Assembly (NCBI GenBank): GCA_002917075.1
Contig: NTMA01000076.1
Coordinates: 1-64,000 of the forward strand
Length of the DNA stretch: 64,000 bases
Direction of reading: 5' to 3'
Origin: Hawksworthiomyces lignivorus
Taxonomy: Eukaryota; Ascomycota; Sordariomycetes; Ophiostomatales; Ophiostomataceae
Shown here: positions 1 through 12,000 of the stretch, piece by piece
Layout of the letters: the number at the start of each line of letters is the position of its first letter
Position numbering within the stretch: position 1 is the first letter of the stretch
The notes under the pieces: generated by a model
Seen by the model: the letters and a program-made list of their open reading frames with translations, nothing else
Told to the model about the DNA's origin: nothing
Databases searched by the model: none
Program-made: the position numbers and the translations under genes

Positions 1-20
1 CCCCCCTATTGAGTACTCAC

Positions 21-377
21 CATCTGTTATTGAGATTGGAGCCAAAACATTCCGGTGTTTGGCAAGGTAGCCGAGCGTGACGTCAGGCGAGCCTTCCCGG
101 ATCATGAGGTGGACAGTGATCAAACTCTTGAACACGGTAGTCCATGTGGAATCTTGGAGTCGATGCTGCAAGGCGCGGAAGACTTCGCCGACGCCAGCTT
201 CGCCAGCGTGTGTCGCTACTAAAATGTGCTCGATGTACTTCGTTTTTGGCGGCGCGAGCTACGTGGGCGCTGAAGTCAGCATCCGTGATGAGACAAGCAA
301 GAGGGGGTAGAAGAACAGAAGAAACGTACCTTGACCTTCGTAGCACCCTTCACAGATTTTTCGAATGAGCTCGCCAT
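21..377 (-). CDS. AP180/CALM-type ANTH-domain clathrin adaptor, 5' part only
   Basis: Adaptor that binds PI(4,5)P2 and clathrin during endocytosis. Only the first two exons are in the window: 377..330 (16 codons) and 258..21. They are joined across an intron with a GTACGT donor and a TAG acceptor. A second GTGAGT donor at 20 sends the gene off the left edge. The N-terminus MASSFEKSVKGATKVK followed by LAPPKTKYIEHILVAT is the start of the ANTH fold; the lysines of the KxAPPKxKY stretch form the lipid-binding patch in this family. The visible 95 residues also hold the VFKSLITVHLMIREG helix typical of YAP1801/AP180. The start ATG at 377 gives the usual family N-terminus. Family assignment is firm; the rest of the protein is not seen. 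Confidence 0.88.
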
Positions 378-2895
378 GGTGTCTCTAACCCAGTTGGTAT
401 CGCAGACTGGGAAGTAGTTGGATGTTTGTCGTATGCAATGGGTATGTCTCACCGCGTCTACTAACGGTGTATCTGCGTGGGTACCCACTGAAATGAGGAA
501 GGAGCAGCAGAAGAGTCCAGAGACCGGGTTAACTCAGACCGGTTGTCGCAGACCTGGCGAAGAGAGGGTCCGGAAGAAGAGAGAGGCAAAAATCGATGAT
601 CGACGTCGGGGATGGGGGGAGTATGGGGACCAGTCGCACAGGGGGGTTTGCCTTTGCTCACTCGTCCTTTTTTGCTTGCCAGGGGCCGTCAAAGAAGAGG
701 TTTGTGCGTTGCCGTTCTAGTCGATGACGATAGCGGCAGAGCAACTGGACGAAAGAGGTCGAACCGCAAAAGGGAACAAAGATCGAGAGTGGACGGCTGC
801 GTTTGTCCCGAGTTTTCCTTTGGCGGAAAAAGAGACTTTGGTGGTTCGATGGCTCAAGAGACGACGACGACAGCAATTAGGCGCAACGCCATGGCAAAAT
901 AATAATTGCGTACAACGAAATGAGGATAAAAAGAAAGCGACTTGCAAGAGAAGACGCTGGTTGAGATGGGCTAGCAATAGAAAGGAAATGGAAGAGGCTG
1001 GGCGGATGGGAATATTCGGGACGGCGGGAATGTCGATGTGGAGGAAACCAGAAATGCAAATTGCTCGGGCAACAGTGAAAAAGAGCAGCAAGACGAGGAA
1101 AAGGGGATTTTAAAAAGGCGTGGCACAGATTTGTGTGGCCGACGATGCACGAAATTGGAGGAGGATTTTGGGCCTGTTGGACTCTTTTTGCCGATGCTGC
1201 GCAAAACAATATAATGAAATATGAAAATACGGAGCATTACGAGAGGGAAGTGAGAGATGAGATAACTAACTGAAGGTGCATGCATACACGCATACATATT
1301 ACGGAGTAGGCAGATGAGGTGACGGGGGCAGGGAAGGGGCCAACCAACAGTGGGCAGTTTACTGTTTAGCTTACGCGGAGTTGCCTCGAAACAGAAGGAA
1401 TGGGGGGGGCACATTTCCTTCTTTGTGCTATTACTCGCTTCTGGGAAGCTCTTCCTTATCAACATTGCTGGGGTGGCGCTAGGTTTTAGGCTGGTAAAAA
1501 AGGAAAGTGCTGACGTCGGGCAGCCAAGCATTGTGCTCCACAAGCACATATTTCCCGTATACGTTTAAACGGTTTGGTCCGCAAAGACCCTTTAGGTTGT
1601 TTTCTCATTCCCGGCTGGCTGGAACGTTGGGGGTCTTGGGCGTCTTGCTTCACTACCTACATCATGTACATACAGCAATTGGATACGTGGGATAATTCAG
1701 CTGTGTTCGAAAGAACCTGTCTAATTGGATAGTTGCTGCAGGATCATGTTGTGAGATTGCTTAATTTCATATATTGAATTATACGCATTATCATATGAAA
1801 TTCTCTTTTTTCCTCCAAAAAAAAAAATTTAAGACAGATATAAAAAGCCGTAAAACATATATTTATATTTATTCGAAAGAGGTAAGAACAAACGAATCGC
1901 TGTAAAGAATTAGGAAGATAGTATTCAGGGGTATGACATAAGTAAATATAGAAAATCGGGAAAAGGCGATGAGATCAAGATAGTAGAACAAGGTCAAAAT
2001 GGTGGGCAACCTAGGCAAGTCAAAGTACTCTCTCCGTTGGCAGACTTTCCAACTTAAAACAGACGAACATGAATGTGCCGCAGGGGAAAATATCTGGGAG
2101 GATTCGGTAACCAAAGTAGCCGCGTTGAAAAAAGGGGGCACAGGATGCATATGCTGGGTGCAGGTGCTGACGATGCGGCACAGTTAATTTGAATGCCTCT
2201 CATCTTGGCGCCACAAGAATAGTGACAAGAGTGTAAGCTGCAGGGAAAAGAAATCCATTCCTTCTTCAAAATTTAGTCAGAGTGCCGTTATCGCGTCCGA
2301 AAAAAACAAGGTCGGTTGTGCCGAACGCTCATTTCACGATTTCCAATTCCCTACCGCGCACAGCCGACCACTTAAGCCCTCACAAGAGCGAGGGAGAGTC
2401 ATGCTGCAACGGAGAGAGGAAAGCATCAACTGGATACACGCTAGGTTTTCATCATCTGAAGACACTAGTTAGAAAATGTGAATACAATAAGGGTGGTTGC
2501 TAGCTGTCCGGAAGGGAAAAGTTAGTACTCACTTTTTTTTGAATTGGAAGGATGAAGAGAAGAAAAAGAAGAGAAAAATCGAGCTGTCGACAGAGCTTGA
2601 CAATTTTTTTATGGGCGTCCTACTTGCGGTGTGGAGCACACGGAGCGGGTTGTTATTGGTCCGAAAGAGCTCAGTACAGTGCGGTGACTGCCACTGGCAG
2701 AGTCACCACCAAATCTGCACACACTGCTCCATCCCACTGCACTGTGTTTTGAGAAGGTCACTCCATTTCTTCAACGTTCAAGAGAGCTCACGCACGCATG
2801 CGCAGAGCTTCATAGACTTTTGTGTTTCTTGTTTCTAAAACATGTGTTTCTTATAGTATCTCATTCAAGGCCGACATCTCACTCAGCCGGTAGCA
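378..2895. other. Long divergent intergenic region
   Basis: About 2.5 kb separates the minus-strand ANTH gene from the plus-strand aspartyl-tRNA synthetase and should hold both promoters and 5' UTRs. Open frames in it are short and lack recognisable protein features. An A-rich tract lies near 1818-1829 and an AT-rich stretch at about 1750-1920. I see no gene or RNA here. Confidence 0.5.
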
Positions 2896-5279
2896 ATGGC
2901 TTCGAAGGCCTTCCCGTGCTGGAGGCTACCAGCTGCAATGACACGCAGGTGTCCAAGCTCATATCGTTGTCTCCAGACCTGTTCGTCCTGCTTGTCTAGG
3001 TATCACGGCAAGACAGAGTCGATGCCAGGGCAGCTGCTTAGCCGGAATTTTGGTGTTTCTTCACAGCAGATGGCCAAGAATGGCTCAAAGAGCTCCAAGG
3101 CTGCTGCTGGGGAGGAGGCTTTAAAGCAATGGGAAGAGTTTAAACACAGCTGTATGTTCATTTCTCCCACTTGCCTTTTTAGTTATTTGATTTTCGTGCT
3201 CCATTTGTTTTGTACATATTTTGTAGCTGATAAGGTGATCAGTTCATTTTCCCTCTGTAACACCAAGAGACAGCTACCGCCTGGGATCAGACGTCACTGT
3301 TCATGGATTTTTGGGGCGTCGAAGAGACATTTCTTCAAAAGTGGCTTTCGTTGATGTAACTCATCCCGGTCACGCGAGACCTGTGCAGATTCGTTCGGCC
3401 TGGGAGGTCGAGGGCAGTCCTGAGCACGAACTTCACTTGCAGCTGAAGGCCACACCTCCATACAGCGCGGTGGCCGTCACTGGCAAGGTGGAGGAGGTTG
3501 CCGACAGCAAGCCGGAAAAAGCCACCTCGGCATCGAGCAACTCCCTCGTCCGTATGGGCAGCATCCAGATCCTCAACGCTTTTCCCCGCGACATTATCGT
3601 CTCCAAGGGCGTCAACTTCCCCGCCACTGCCCGCCACCTGCAGATGCGCTTCTCGGAGGCCCTGCAGCGGCGCCTCGCCTTCCGTAGCGACGTTGCCGCT
3701 TGGTCGCGCCGGCAGCTCATAGGTGACGGGTTCCGCGAGTTTGAGACGCCCGTGCTGTTCAAGTCCACACCCGAAGGCGCGCGCGAGTTTATCGTGCCGA
3801 CACGCCGCCGCGGCTATGCCTACGCGCTGCCCCAGAGCCCGCAGCAGTTCAAGCAGATTCTGATGGCGTCGGGTGTGGCCGGCGGCTACTTCCAGTTTGC
3901 GCGGTGCTTCCGCGATGAAGACCTGCGCGCAGACCGGCAGCCTGAGTTTACGCAGCTAGACCTGGAAATGGCGTTTGCCACGGGCGAAGATGTCATGCAG
4001 GCCGTCGAGCGCTATACGAAGAATTTATTTGCCTATGTAGCGGAGCAATACCGTCTCGCGCAGGCTGGAGATGATGTCGTCCCAACACTTCTCGAAGCTG
4101 CTTCCGCTTCAAAAAGCCCGACATTTGCCTTTCCTTCGCTCCCTGAGGAGCCATTTTTGCGCATGCCATATAACGTAGCTATGTCCAAGTACGGCTCGGA
4201 CAAGCCAGACCTCCGAATCCCTGGTGAAGTACGACCATACGCAAAAGTCATCCTCTCCTATTTTTAAGCTTTGTTAACATTTTTAACAGATTCGCCGTCT
4301 TGATCACATACTACCTAAGAGCTTTACCAGCATGATCACGTCTCTAGAGGACCCCATTGTCGACGCATACCGACTCCGTCTAGACGGCAGCCCGAAGGAA
4401 AACCGAGAATTTGTGAAGCAGCTGTTTGATGCCTTGCCGCCTGCCATTGCCAAGAATCCTGATGGCATGCCGGCTGTCATGATCTACGATTCCAGCAAGC
4501 CTATGAGTGGCCTTGCCCCTCTGGGCCACGAGGCATTCAATGAGCTGACAGGTGGCCAGCAGCCCGAGCTCGCAGAGCTGGCCGACTTTGCAGATGGTGA
4601 CATCCTATTCCTGCAGGCGCGCAAAAACGAGCCCTTCAACGGCGGCTCCACAGCACTCGGCCTTCTGCGGCTGGAGGCCTATCGCACGGCTGTAGAGCAG
4701 GGACTGCTCCCGCGCAGCGACGAGTTCAAGTTCCTCTGGGTCGTGGGGTTCCCCATGTTCACGCGGAGCGCTGAGGGAGACGGTGCGGACCCAGGCCAGG
4801 GCGGCCACGCGGGCTTCTCCGCCACACACCACCCGTTCACGGCGCCACGGACGGCAGAAGACTTTGAGCTGCTGCTGACCGACCCGCTGCGTGCCACAGC
4901 TGACCACTACGACCTTGTCGTCAACGGAGTCGAGCTCGGTGGCGGCAGTCGCCGTATCCATGTCGCTGCCGTGCAAGAGCGCGTCTTCCGTGACGTCCTG
5001 CGCATGGACGACCGTGGCGTCGCCCAGTTTACCCACTTGCTGGACGCCCTGCGCGCAGGCTGCCCTCCTCACGCCGGTTTCGCCCTGGGTTTCGACCGCT
5101 TGGTTGCCGTGCTGAGCGGCACCACCTCTGTGCGTGACGTCATCGCCTTCCCCAAGAGCATGAAAGGCGAAGACCTGTCCGTTAAAAGCCCCGGCCGCCT
5201 AGTGCCCGCGCAGCTGGAGACTTACCATCTTGCACTGCGCCCGGCAGCGGCAGCAAAGGAAGAGGGCGCAGACAAATAG
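2896..5279 (+). CDS. Aspartyl-tRNA synthetase, mitochondrial (bacterial type)
   Basis: Class II enzyme that charges mitochondrial tRNA-Asp. Proposed exons are 2896..3151, 3270..4228 and 4290..5279, giving 734 residues. The first ~60 residues are Arg/Ser-rich without acidic residues, like a mitochondrial presequence. Next comes the OB-fold (VTVHGFLGRRRD). Class II motif 2 is seen as FARCFRDEDLRADRQPEFTQ and motif 3 as GFALGFDRLVAVLSG. The insert between them (about residues 440-590) matches the GAD domain of the bacterial/mitochondrial type rather than the cytosolic type. Intron 2 is phase 0 (GTACGA...CAG). Intron 1 has a strong GTATGT donor, but the only in-frame acceptor I find is GAG at 3267-3269, so that junction is less certain. 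Yeast counterpart: MSD1. Confidence 0.9.
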
Positions 5280-6031
5280 ATGTTATTCAAGTAATAGCTA
5301 CAAATACCCCTATTTCATCCTTTCATATTAGCTTTTTGTATTATAGAATCTTTGCCTTGTATAAAATCTAGATAGAGGTTTGGCTGGGTACATGGTAAAA
5401 AGGAATCTCATCACACTATGTTTTCTTGTCTCTAAGATACAGCTTACGAAGGCTAGCCTGTAGGAAATTTTATGTTCTTTTTAGTTACGTGACTTATGCT
5501 GGTTGTTCTAGTTTAAGACGATTGTCTGTAAAGATACGTCAAATTAAAAAGAATACCACACAAGCCCCGGCAATACATATGTAAATAGAGCAAAAACAAA
5601 AAAAAATCAGATGCAAACAGAGACCATGTGAAGAGCAAAAATGTACAGAACATGAAGATAACAAAAATAAAAAAATAAAAACAAATAAAAAACGTACAGC
5701 AGCGGGTATTCGCTGGTCGTCACCGACCCAACTACTAATCCGCCGATTACTGGTTTAACTAGGGGAGAGCGGACGGGATCCCGTGCTTTCCAGTATCTAT
5801 GGCCGTACGTGGGAGAACTACGATTAAGCTTGACTTATAAAGTCCATACACAGAATTTAAAAAAAGGAAATTGGATGCATGCGACGCTCTTGCAATAAAC
5901 GTCATTTGCGTCTCTTCCCGATTCTTGTAACGACTGCTACTAGTCTGATTTTCCCCGCCTAATGTTCCACGACAGTGCAGGGAGGGACACACGCCAGCCC
6001 CTCCCAGTTAATCTTTGAAAGGGAACTCGAC
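5280..6031. other. Intergenic, AT-rich
   Basis: 3' UTR of the aspartyl-tRNA synthetase followed by the promoter of the Sfr1-like gene, both on the plus strand. Several A-rich tracts occur at 5590-5690. No gene is recognised. Confidence 0.5.
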
Positions 6032-6910
6032 ATGCTGACGCCCGCCGCCAAGCGGCGCCGGGCCGAGGCGGCCAGCGCCACATTGGCACGGCCATTCCGG
6101 TCGCCGGTTGTGCGCGGAGGCGCGGCCGCTGCTGTAGGGAACCGGAGAGGAGCAGCAGACGCCGCTCCAACTGGCAGCGGAGAACCGCCGGCTTCCGCCC
6201 CCTCGCCGACGCGGAAGCACAAGGAGCCGCGCCGACTGCCGGTATTCAAGGTGCCACAGGCACAGCCGCCGCCGCCGCCGCCGCCAGTACCATCGCTCTC
6301 GCTTGCTGAGCTGGTGGACCAGTTTACTCAGGACCTCGATGCGGGTGACCGCCTCCTCGAGCAGATGCAAGCTGCTTCTAAGACAGCCGCAAAAGCTGCC
6401 ACAGAGGAGCAGAAAAAGGCAGGAGGAAATGCAAGTGACAGGACGACGGCATCTGTTACCGCAACAGCTGCTGCTGCTCCCGCTGACACGGATGAGCTTC
6501 CTGCCCTCATCTCCCGCTGGCGCAGCGCCGGCCGCATGGCTGCCGACCAGGTCTTTGAGATTGTCTCGGAGAGGGTGGCGCGGGCAGGCGGTGTCAAAGC
6601 GTGGCGGGCAATGGCAAGTGGTGGAGGCGACCTCAACAGTGACAGTCATCCGAAGAGGCGACCAAGAACAGATGGCGACGAGGATGAAGAGAGCGAGGGA
6701 GAAGACGATCGGACAGGAGAGAAAGAACAGCCGGAGGATGAGGACGAGGAGGGCGACGAAGTGAGCTCCCCCCTGAGAAAGCACTTAGACTGGCCCTCGA
6801 TTATATGCTAATGAAAATAGGAGTTCACAATGACCATGATGCTTGCAAGCCTGAACGTGGATCCTGAACTACTAGGCTATGACGAGTCTGAGCAGAGATG
6901 GAAGGACTGA
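6032..6910 (+). CDS. Sfr1/Mei5-like Swi5-dependent recombination protein
   Basis: In the family, Sfr1 (Mei5) pairs with Swi5 (Sae3) and stimulates Rad51/Dmc1 strand exchange in the nucleus. Two exons, 6032..6760 and 6821..6910, give 272 residues. The N-terminus TPAAKRRRAEAASATLARPF followed by RSP is the conserved basic opening of fungal Sfr1 homologues. The conserved C-terminal core includes LISRWRSAGRMAADQVFEIV. The 60-nt intron (GTGAGC donor, GCTAATG branch site, TAG acceptor) joins this core to the conserved tail MTMMLASLNVDPELLGYD; without splicing the tail is lost. An in-frame ATG at 5975 would add 19 residues; 6032 is chosen because family members start just before the KRRR block. A proline run (about residues 72-82) and an acidic stretch lie between the conserved parts. 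Confidence 0.75.
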
Positions 6911-7263
6911 CTGGAGCAGGGATAGCTTCACGATTATGGGACATGTTTGAACGGATAATATCTATATACCCCTTTAGAAATACTGGGAAAGGGTCAGGCG
7001 AAGGGTTGCACGGCGTAGAAACAAATCATTCAATGTGATACAAAAACTTCTGTATTTCAAAAAAATATTACTCTGCTCTGGGGCACTTAGACTACACTGG
7101 GCATGAACTTTTATCGTCGGCCAACTTGGGGCCTCCACGTTCAGTGACCTCCTTATTAGCTATCACTATAAACCGGATATACAAACCACATACAGAACTC
7201 AAGACGCCGGCGCAAAAAAAGAATTATCCGAAATTAAAAACGTAGACGAGCATCCAGAATTCA
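6911..7263. other. Convergent intergenic region
   Basis: 3' ends of the Sfr1-like gene (+) and the unknown gene (-) meet here. AT-rich, with no gene seen. Confidence 0.5.
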
Positions 7264-8410
7264 TTAATCAATGTCCATGGCGTCGAGGTCGTCGTCGCCT
7301 TCCGCGACCGGCGTACTCACCATGGATTCTTCTGCTACGGATGGTGGTGGCAACTGCTGCTGTTCCTTCTTCTGCTCTTTCTGGCGCTCTCGAAACCGTG
7401 CTCTTACATCCGAGATTGCCTGCCGTACGCTGTCGCTCTCCTTCGAGCTGGGATCGTTATACAGTACCAACTGCATGCCGGCTAGCTCGCCGTCTTTGTT
7501 GGGCAGAATGGGAGACGGAATAGCGAGCTTTTTGCCATGTAGCGGCGACGTGCTACTGGTACCCCCGTTGAGGGCTCTATCTCGCGCGGCTGCACGTAGG
7601 CGCTTGTCGAGATCCGGGAGAAAGACGACTGACCCCGCACCGCCGTCAGCAGCCAATTCATCGCTGTCTGAAGAGGCCGTCGCCTCGTCGTCTGCTAGCT
7701 CATCATCGATATTGTAGATATAGACTTTATATTTGGTGTCATCAAGGTGCATGTCATCGTCATTCGGGGTGGCGGTGCCGTTCTTATGCGTGGTACGTGG
7801 TTTTGGCGACTGTGATGACGTAGACGAGCCGATTGTTGGAGACGGCCGATGCAGTGTCGGCTGTTGGGAAGAAGATGCCGCTGCAGGCAGAGCTGGTACC
7901 ACAGACAAGTCATGCATCAGTGGGTCTTCCGGTACAGCCGGAGCTACAGACCCTGGCATGTGTAACGGTGCAGGGAAAGAAGTGGCAGGAAATGCTGAGG
8001 CCGGCGTCGGTGCAGCCAGCGCAGTGCGGGAGCTTTCGACAGGGACATAGACCTTGGCGCCATTGTGCTCTGGATGCGGTCAGCAAAATACATCTGACAA
8101 GACCACTTGCAATAGGAAACAAGGAGGAATAGCTACGGAGCTGTCGTGGTTGCGACTGAGGGGCCGTCGCTACCGAAGGGGGGTTGGAGGGAAAAGGAGG
8201 AAAATAGAAAGCGACCAAGAGAACGAAAAGCCGAATAAAAGATGTATACACACCTAAATTCAATAAACTCAATCGCTTTGACAATCGTTCATTGCCTTCC
8301 GGTACATCGGCAGCCTTCCGCTTGCTATGCCGGGCCAGGCTGGCAGCTTCATTCGACGGCCCTAAGCTGGCGCCGAAGTGCTGCTGCTGCTGTTGCGGGT
8401 GCAGCATCAT
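7264..8410 (-). CDS. Conserved fungal protein of unknown function
   Basis: I do not recognise a named family. Exons 8410..8254 and 8069..7264 give 320 residues. The donor GTGTGT follows TTTAG and the acceptor is CCAG, restoring the frame as RLSLLNLEHNGAKVYVPVE. Visible features are a short glutamine run near residue 5, a basic KRK segment near 23, a Ser/Pro-rich low-complexity stretch, and a more ordered part (YKVYIYNIDDELADDE, about residues 160-175). After that come a FLPDLDKRLRA segment and an Arg/Glu/Lys-rich probable helix (RARFRERQKEQKKEQQQ) before an acidic tail DDDLDAMDID. No signal peptide or membrane segment. The composition suggests a nuclear or cytosolic scaffold-like protein, which is inference. 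An in-frame start at 8506 is possible. Confidence 0.65.
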
Positions 8411-8967
8411 AGTTGGTGGACGGCCTAATTTTTTGCGGGGAATACGCTGAATCGCATAAAGTTTTGGGGGCCTTGAACCTTTTCGCCTCTCGCACGCTCC
8501 TCTCAAGTCATCACTCGTTTTACTTCCAACAGCTCGGCACTGCGTTTGCTACCCGCCACCGCTTTTCCTCTCTTCCGCTTCGTTTTCTTCGACTTCGTTC
8601 CTCCTTTCTCTTGGTCACCTCGTTCACAGGACTGTCTTATCTCTCCCTCTGGTCTCTTTGTTCCGACACCAAGCAAGGGGGCAGGAGATGGCCAGCAGAC
8701 GATAAGATTGGCTCAGCTGTCGCGAAATTGAATCGAGCTGAATTGAGCCGCGAGTGAAGCGAGATCGGGATCCGAGTGAGTCACAGCAAACGAGCGCTCA
8801 GTTTCACGTTGGTTGGTGGCTGTCTCGTCTTTTTCTCTTATCTCGTGTGGTGTCGCAAAAGGCTGTAGTTTTTGAGGTCTTACGTTTCTGACTGGAAGCC
8901 AGTTCGTTTAGTTAAATAACTGTTTTTTTTTCTCTTTGCTTCTATTAGAAGGGCAAATCGGAGGCGA
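8411..8967. promoter_or_regulatory. Divergent promoter region
   Basis: About 550 bp between divergently transcribed genes: the unknown protein (-) and alanyl-tRNA synthetase (+). It contains a pyrimidine-rich stretch (8560-8660), common in fungal housekeeping promoters. No specific site can be assigned. Confidence 0.4.
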
Positions 8968-9030
8968 ATGTTGCGAAGCCGGCGCCTAGATATAGCAGGA
9001 GCGACCCAGCGAACCACACCTGCAGGACTG

Positions 9031-9063
<33 letters not shown>

Positions 9064-12000
9064 AGTGGAGGATGTGGTTCTCGCACGGCTTTTATCAGGG
9101 CAGGAGACGCTTTGACTCATTCTTGTAGAACGTTCTACGGCAACTACTACCCCTCCTTAGTAGCAGGAGTCACAGCTGCCCCGCGACCCCTCGAGAACGT
9201 TCCTTCCTTCTCTGGCATTGGCACTGTATCCACGACGGCAACCGCAGCTACTGCTCCTGCCACTACTGTCACTACTGCCACTACTCCGACTAGCATTGGC
9301 ATCAGAGCCGTTTCGGTTTTTCCAACATCCGCCACTCCAAAAATTTCGGCCCCAGCGACCAAATCTGGCTTCCGTTTCCTCTTAAGGGTGCACTCCCCTC
9401 TCTCCTCTGTACAATTACCTCCCCCGAGACGCTTCTCCCGCACTCTCTCGACTTTCGCCGTTCACAGACTGCCGGCGCGACATCTATACTACTTGTCACC
9501 TACTTCTGCCGCTCGTCCGTCGCGTTCGGCTTCTACTATGGCTGAGTCACCGAAGTGGACCGGCCTGAAGGTCCGCCAGACCTTTTTGGAGTATTTCGAG
9601 AAGAAAGGACACACCATTGGTAGGTGGTGTTGGCTCGCCGAGCATGCACATCGCGAACTTCGACGTGTCTTTCTGCTTGCTGACGGACTGAACAGTGCCC
9701 TCCTCGTCCGTCGTGCCACACAATGACCCCACGCTCCTCTTCACCAATGCTGGTATGAACCAGTTCAAGCCCATTTTCCTCGGCACCGTGGCCAAGACGG
9801 ATCCTCTGTCCAACTTGAAGCGTGCTGTGGACACCCAGAAGGTGCGTCGCCACATCATCACTTTTTCCTTACCTCTTCTTCCCCCATGCCGGGTTGTTTG
9901 GACGCAGATGACCACGTGCTGACCTTGTCTATTAGTGCATTCGCGCTGGCGGTAAGCACAACGATCTCGACGATGTCGGCAAGGACAGCTACCACCACAC
10001 CTTCTTCGAGATGTTGGGAAACTGGTCGTTTGGCGACTATTTCAAGAAGGAGGCCATTGAGATGTCGTGGGACCTGCTCACCAACGTCTATGGTCTCGAT
10101 CCCACTCGTCTGTACGTCACCTACTTTGAGGGCAACCCCGCCATGGGCCTCGAGCCGGATCTCGAGGCCAAGTCCCTTTGGCAATCTGTCGGCGTGCCTG
10201 ACGACCACATCCTGCCCGGCAACATGAAGGACAATTTCTGGGAGATGGGCGACCAGGGCCCATGCGGTCCTTGCAGCGAAGTACACTATGACAAAGTCGG
10301 CGGCCGCAACGCCGCCCACCTCGTCAACCAGGACGACCCGCTAGTGGTGGAGATCTGGAACAATGTGTTCATCCAGTTCGATCGCCAGGCCGACAAGTCT
10401 CTCAAGCAGCTTCCCGCCAAGCACGTCGATACCGGCATGGGCTACGAGCGTCTCGTATCTGCTCTGCAGGACAAAATCTCCAATTACGCCACAGACATCT
10501 TCACCCCACTCTTCGACCGCATCCAGGAAGTGACTGGTGCCCGCCAGTATACTGACAAGTATGGCAAGGACGACGTTGACGGCATCGACACTGCCTACCG
10601 CGTGGTGGCAGACCACATCCGTCTTCTTACCTTCTCCATGGCCGACGGTGCTGTGCCGAACAACGAGGGCCGCGGCTACGTCGTTCGTCGTGTGCTGCGG
10701 AGAGGTGTCCGTTATGCCCGCAAATACTTTAATGCCGAGATCGGCTCCTTCTTTTCCCAGATTCTGCCCGCACTTGTCGAACAGATGGGCCACCAGTTCC
10801 CCGAGATTGTCAAGAAGCAGAACGACATCAAAGAGATCCTGGATGAGGAAGAAGAGGCGTTTTCGCGGACACTGGACCGCGGCGAACGCCAGTTTGAGAA
10901 ATACGCTGCTGCGGCCGCCAAGAGCGACAGCAAGAAGCTTTCTGGTGCCGACGTGTGGCGCTTGTACGATACATTTGGATTCCCTGAGGATCTGACACAG
11001 CTGATGGCCGAGGAGCGTGGCCTGGATATCAACAAGGAGGAGGTCGACGTGGCAAGGGAGAAGGCGAGAGAGGCGAGCAAGTCTGTCAAGGAGGCTGTCC
11101 AGACATTTGCCAAGCTCAATGTGCACCAGATTGCCGAGCTGGAGAACGAGCACAAGCTCGCTCGCCCTGATTCCGAGGCCAAGTACAGCCGTGGTGACTA
11201 CACTGGTCATGTCCAGCTGATCTACACGGGCAGCGGTTTCGTTAAGACGACGAAAGACATTCCCACCAACACGCCGCTCGGCATCCTGCTCGACAAGACG
11301 AACTTCTATGCGGAATCTGGTGGCCAGGTCGCTGACACAGGACGCATCATCATCGATGATGTTGCCGAGTTCAAGGTGCTGGACGTTCAGGAGTACGGTG
11401 GCTACATTGTACACAACGGCTACCTGGAGTACGGTCAGCTCAGCGCAGGCGACAGCGTGATCTGCGAGTACGACGAGCTGCGGCGGCAGCCTATCCGCAA
11501 CAACCACACTGGCACACACGTCCTCAATCACGCTCTGCGCGAGGTGCTCGGCGAGGAGGTGCACCAGAAGGGTTCCCTTGTGGACCAGGACAAGCTGCGT
11601 TTCGACTTTTCGCACAAGGCTGCTGTCTCCCTGGCCGAGATCAAGAAGATCGAGTCCATGTCCAACGACGACATCCGCAGCAACCTCAAGGTTTACTACA
11701 AGGATGTCGACCTGGCAAGCGCACGGGAGATCGAGGGCCTCCGTGCTGTCTTTGGCGAGACCTACCCCGATCCGGTGCGCGTCGTCTCCGTCGGCGTGGA
11801 TGTCAATGACCTTCTGAAGACGCCCAAGAACCCTGAGTGGCGGAAATACAGTGTGGAATTCTGCGGTGGCACGCACGTCGAGCAGACGGGCCAGATCAAG
11901 GACCTCGTCATCGTCGAGGAGAGCGGCATTGCTAAGGGCATCCGGCGTATTGTCGCATATACGGGTGACGCCGCCCACAAGGTGCAGCGCGAGGCTGCCC

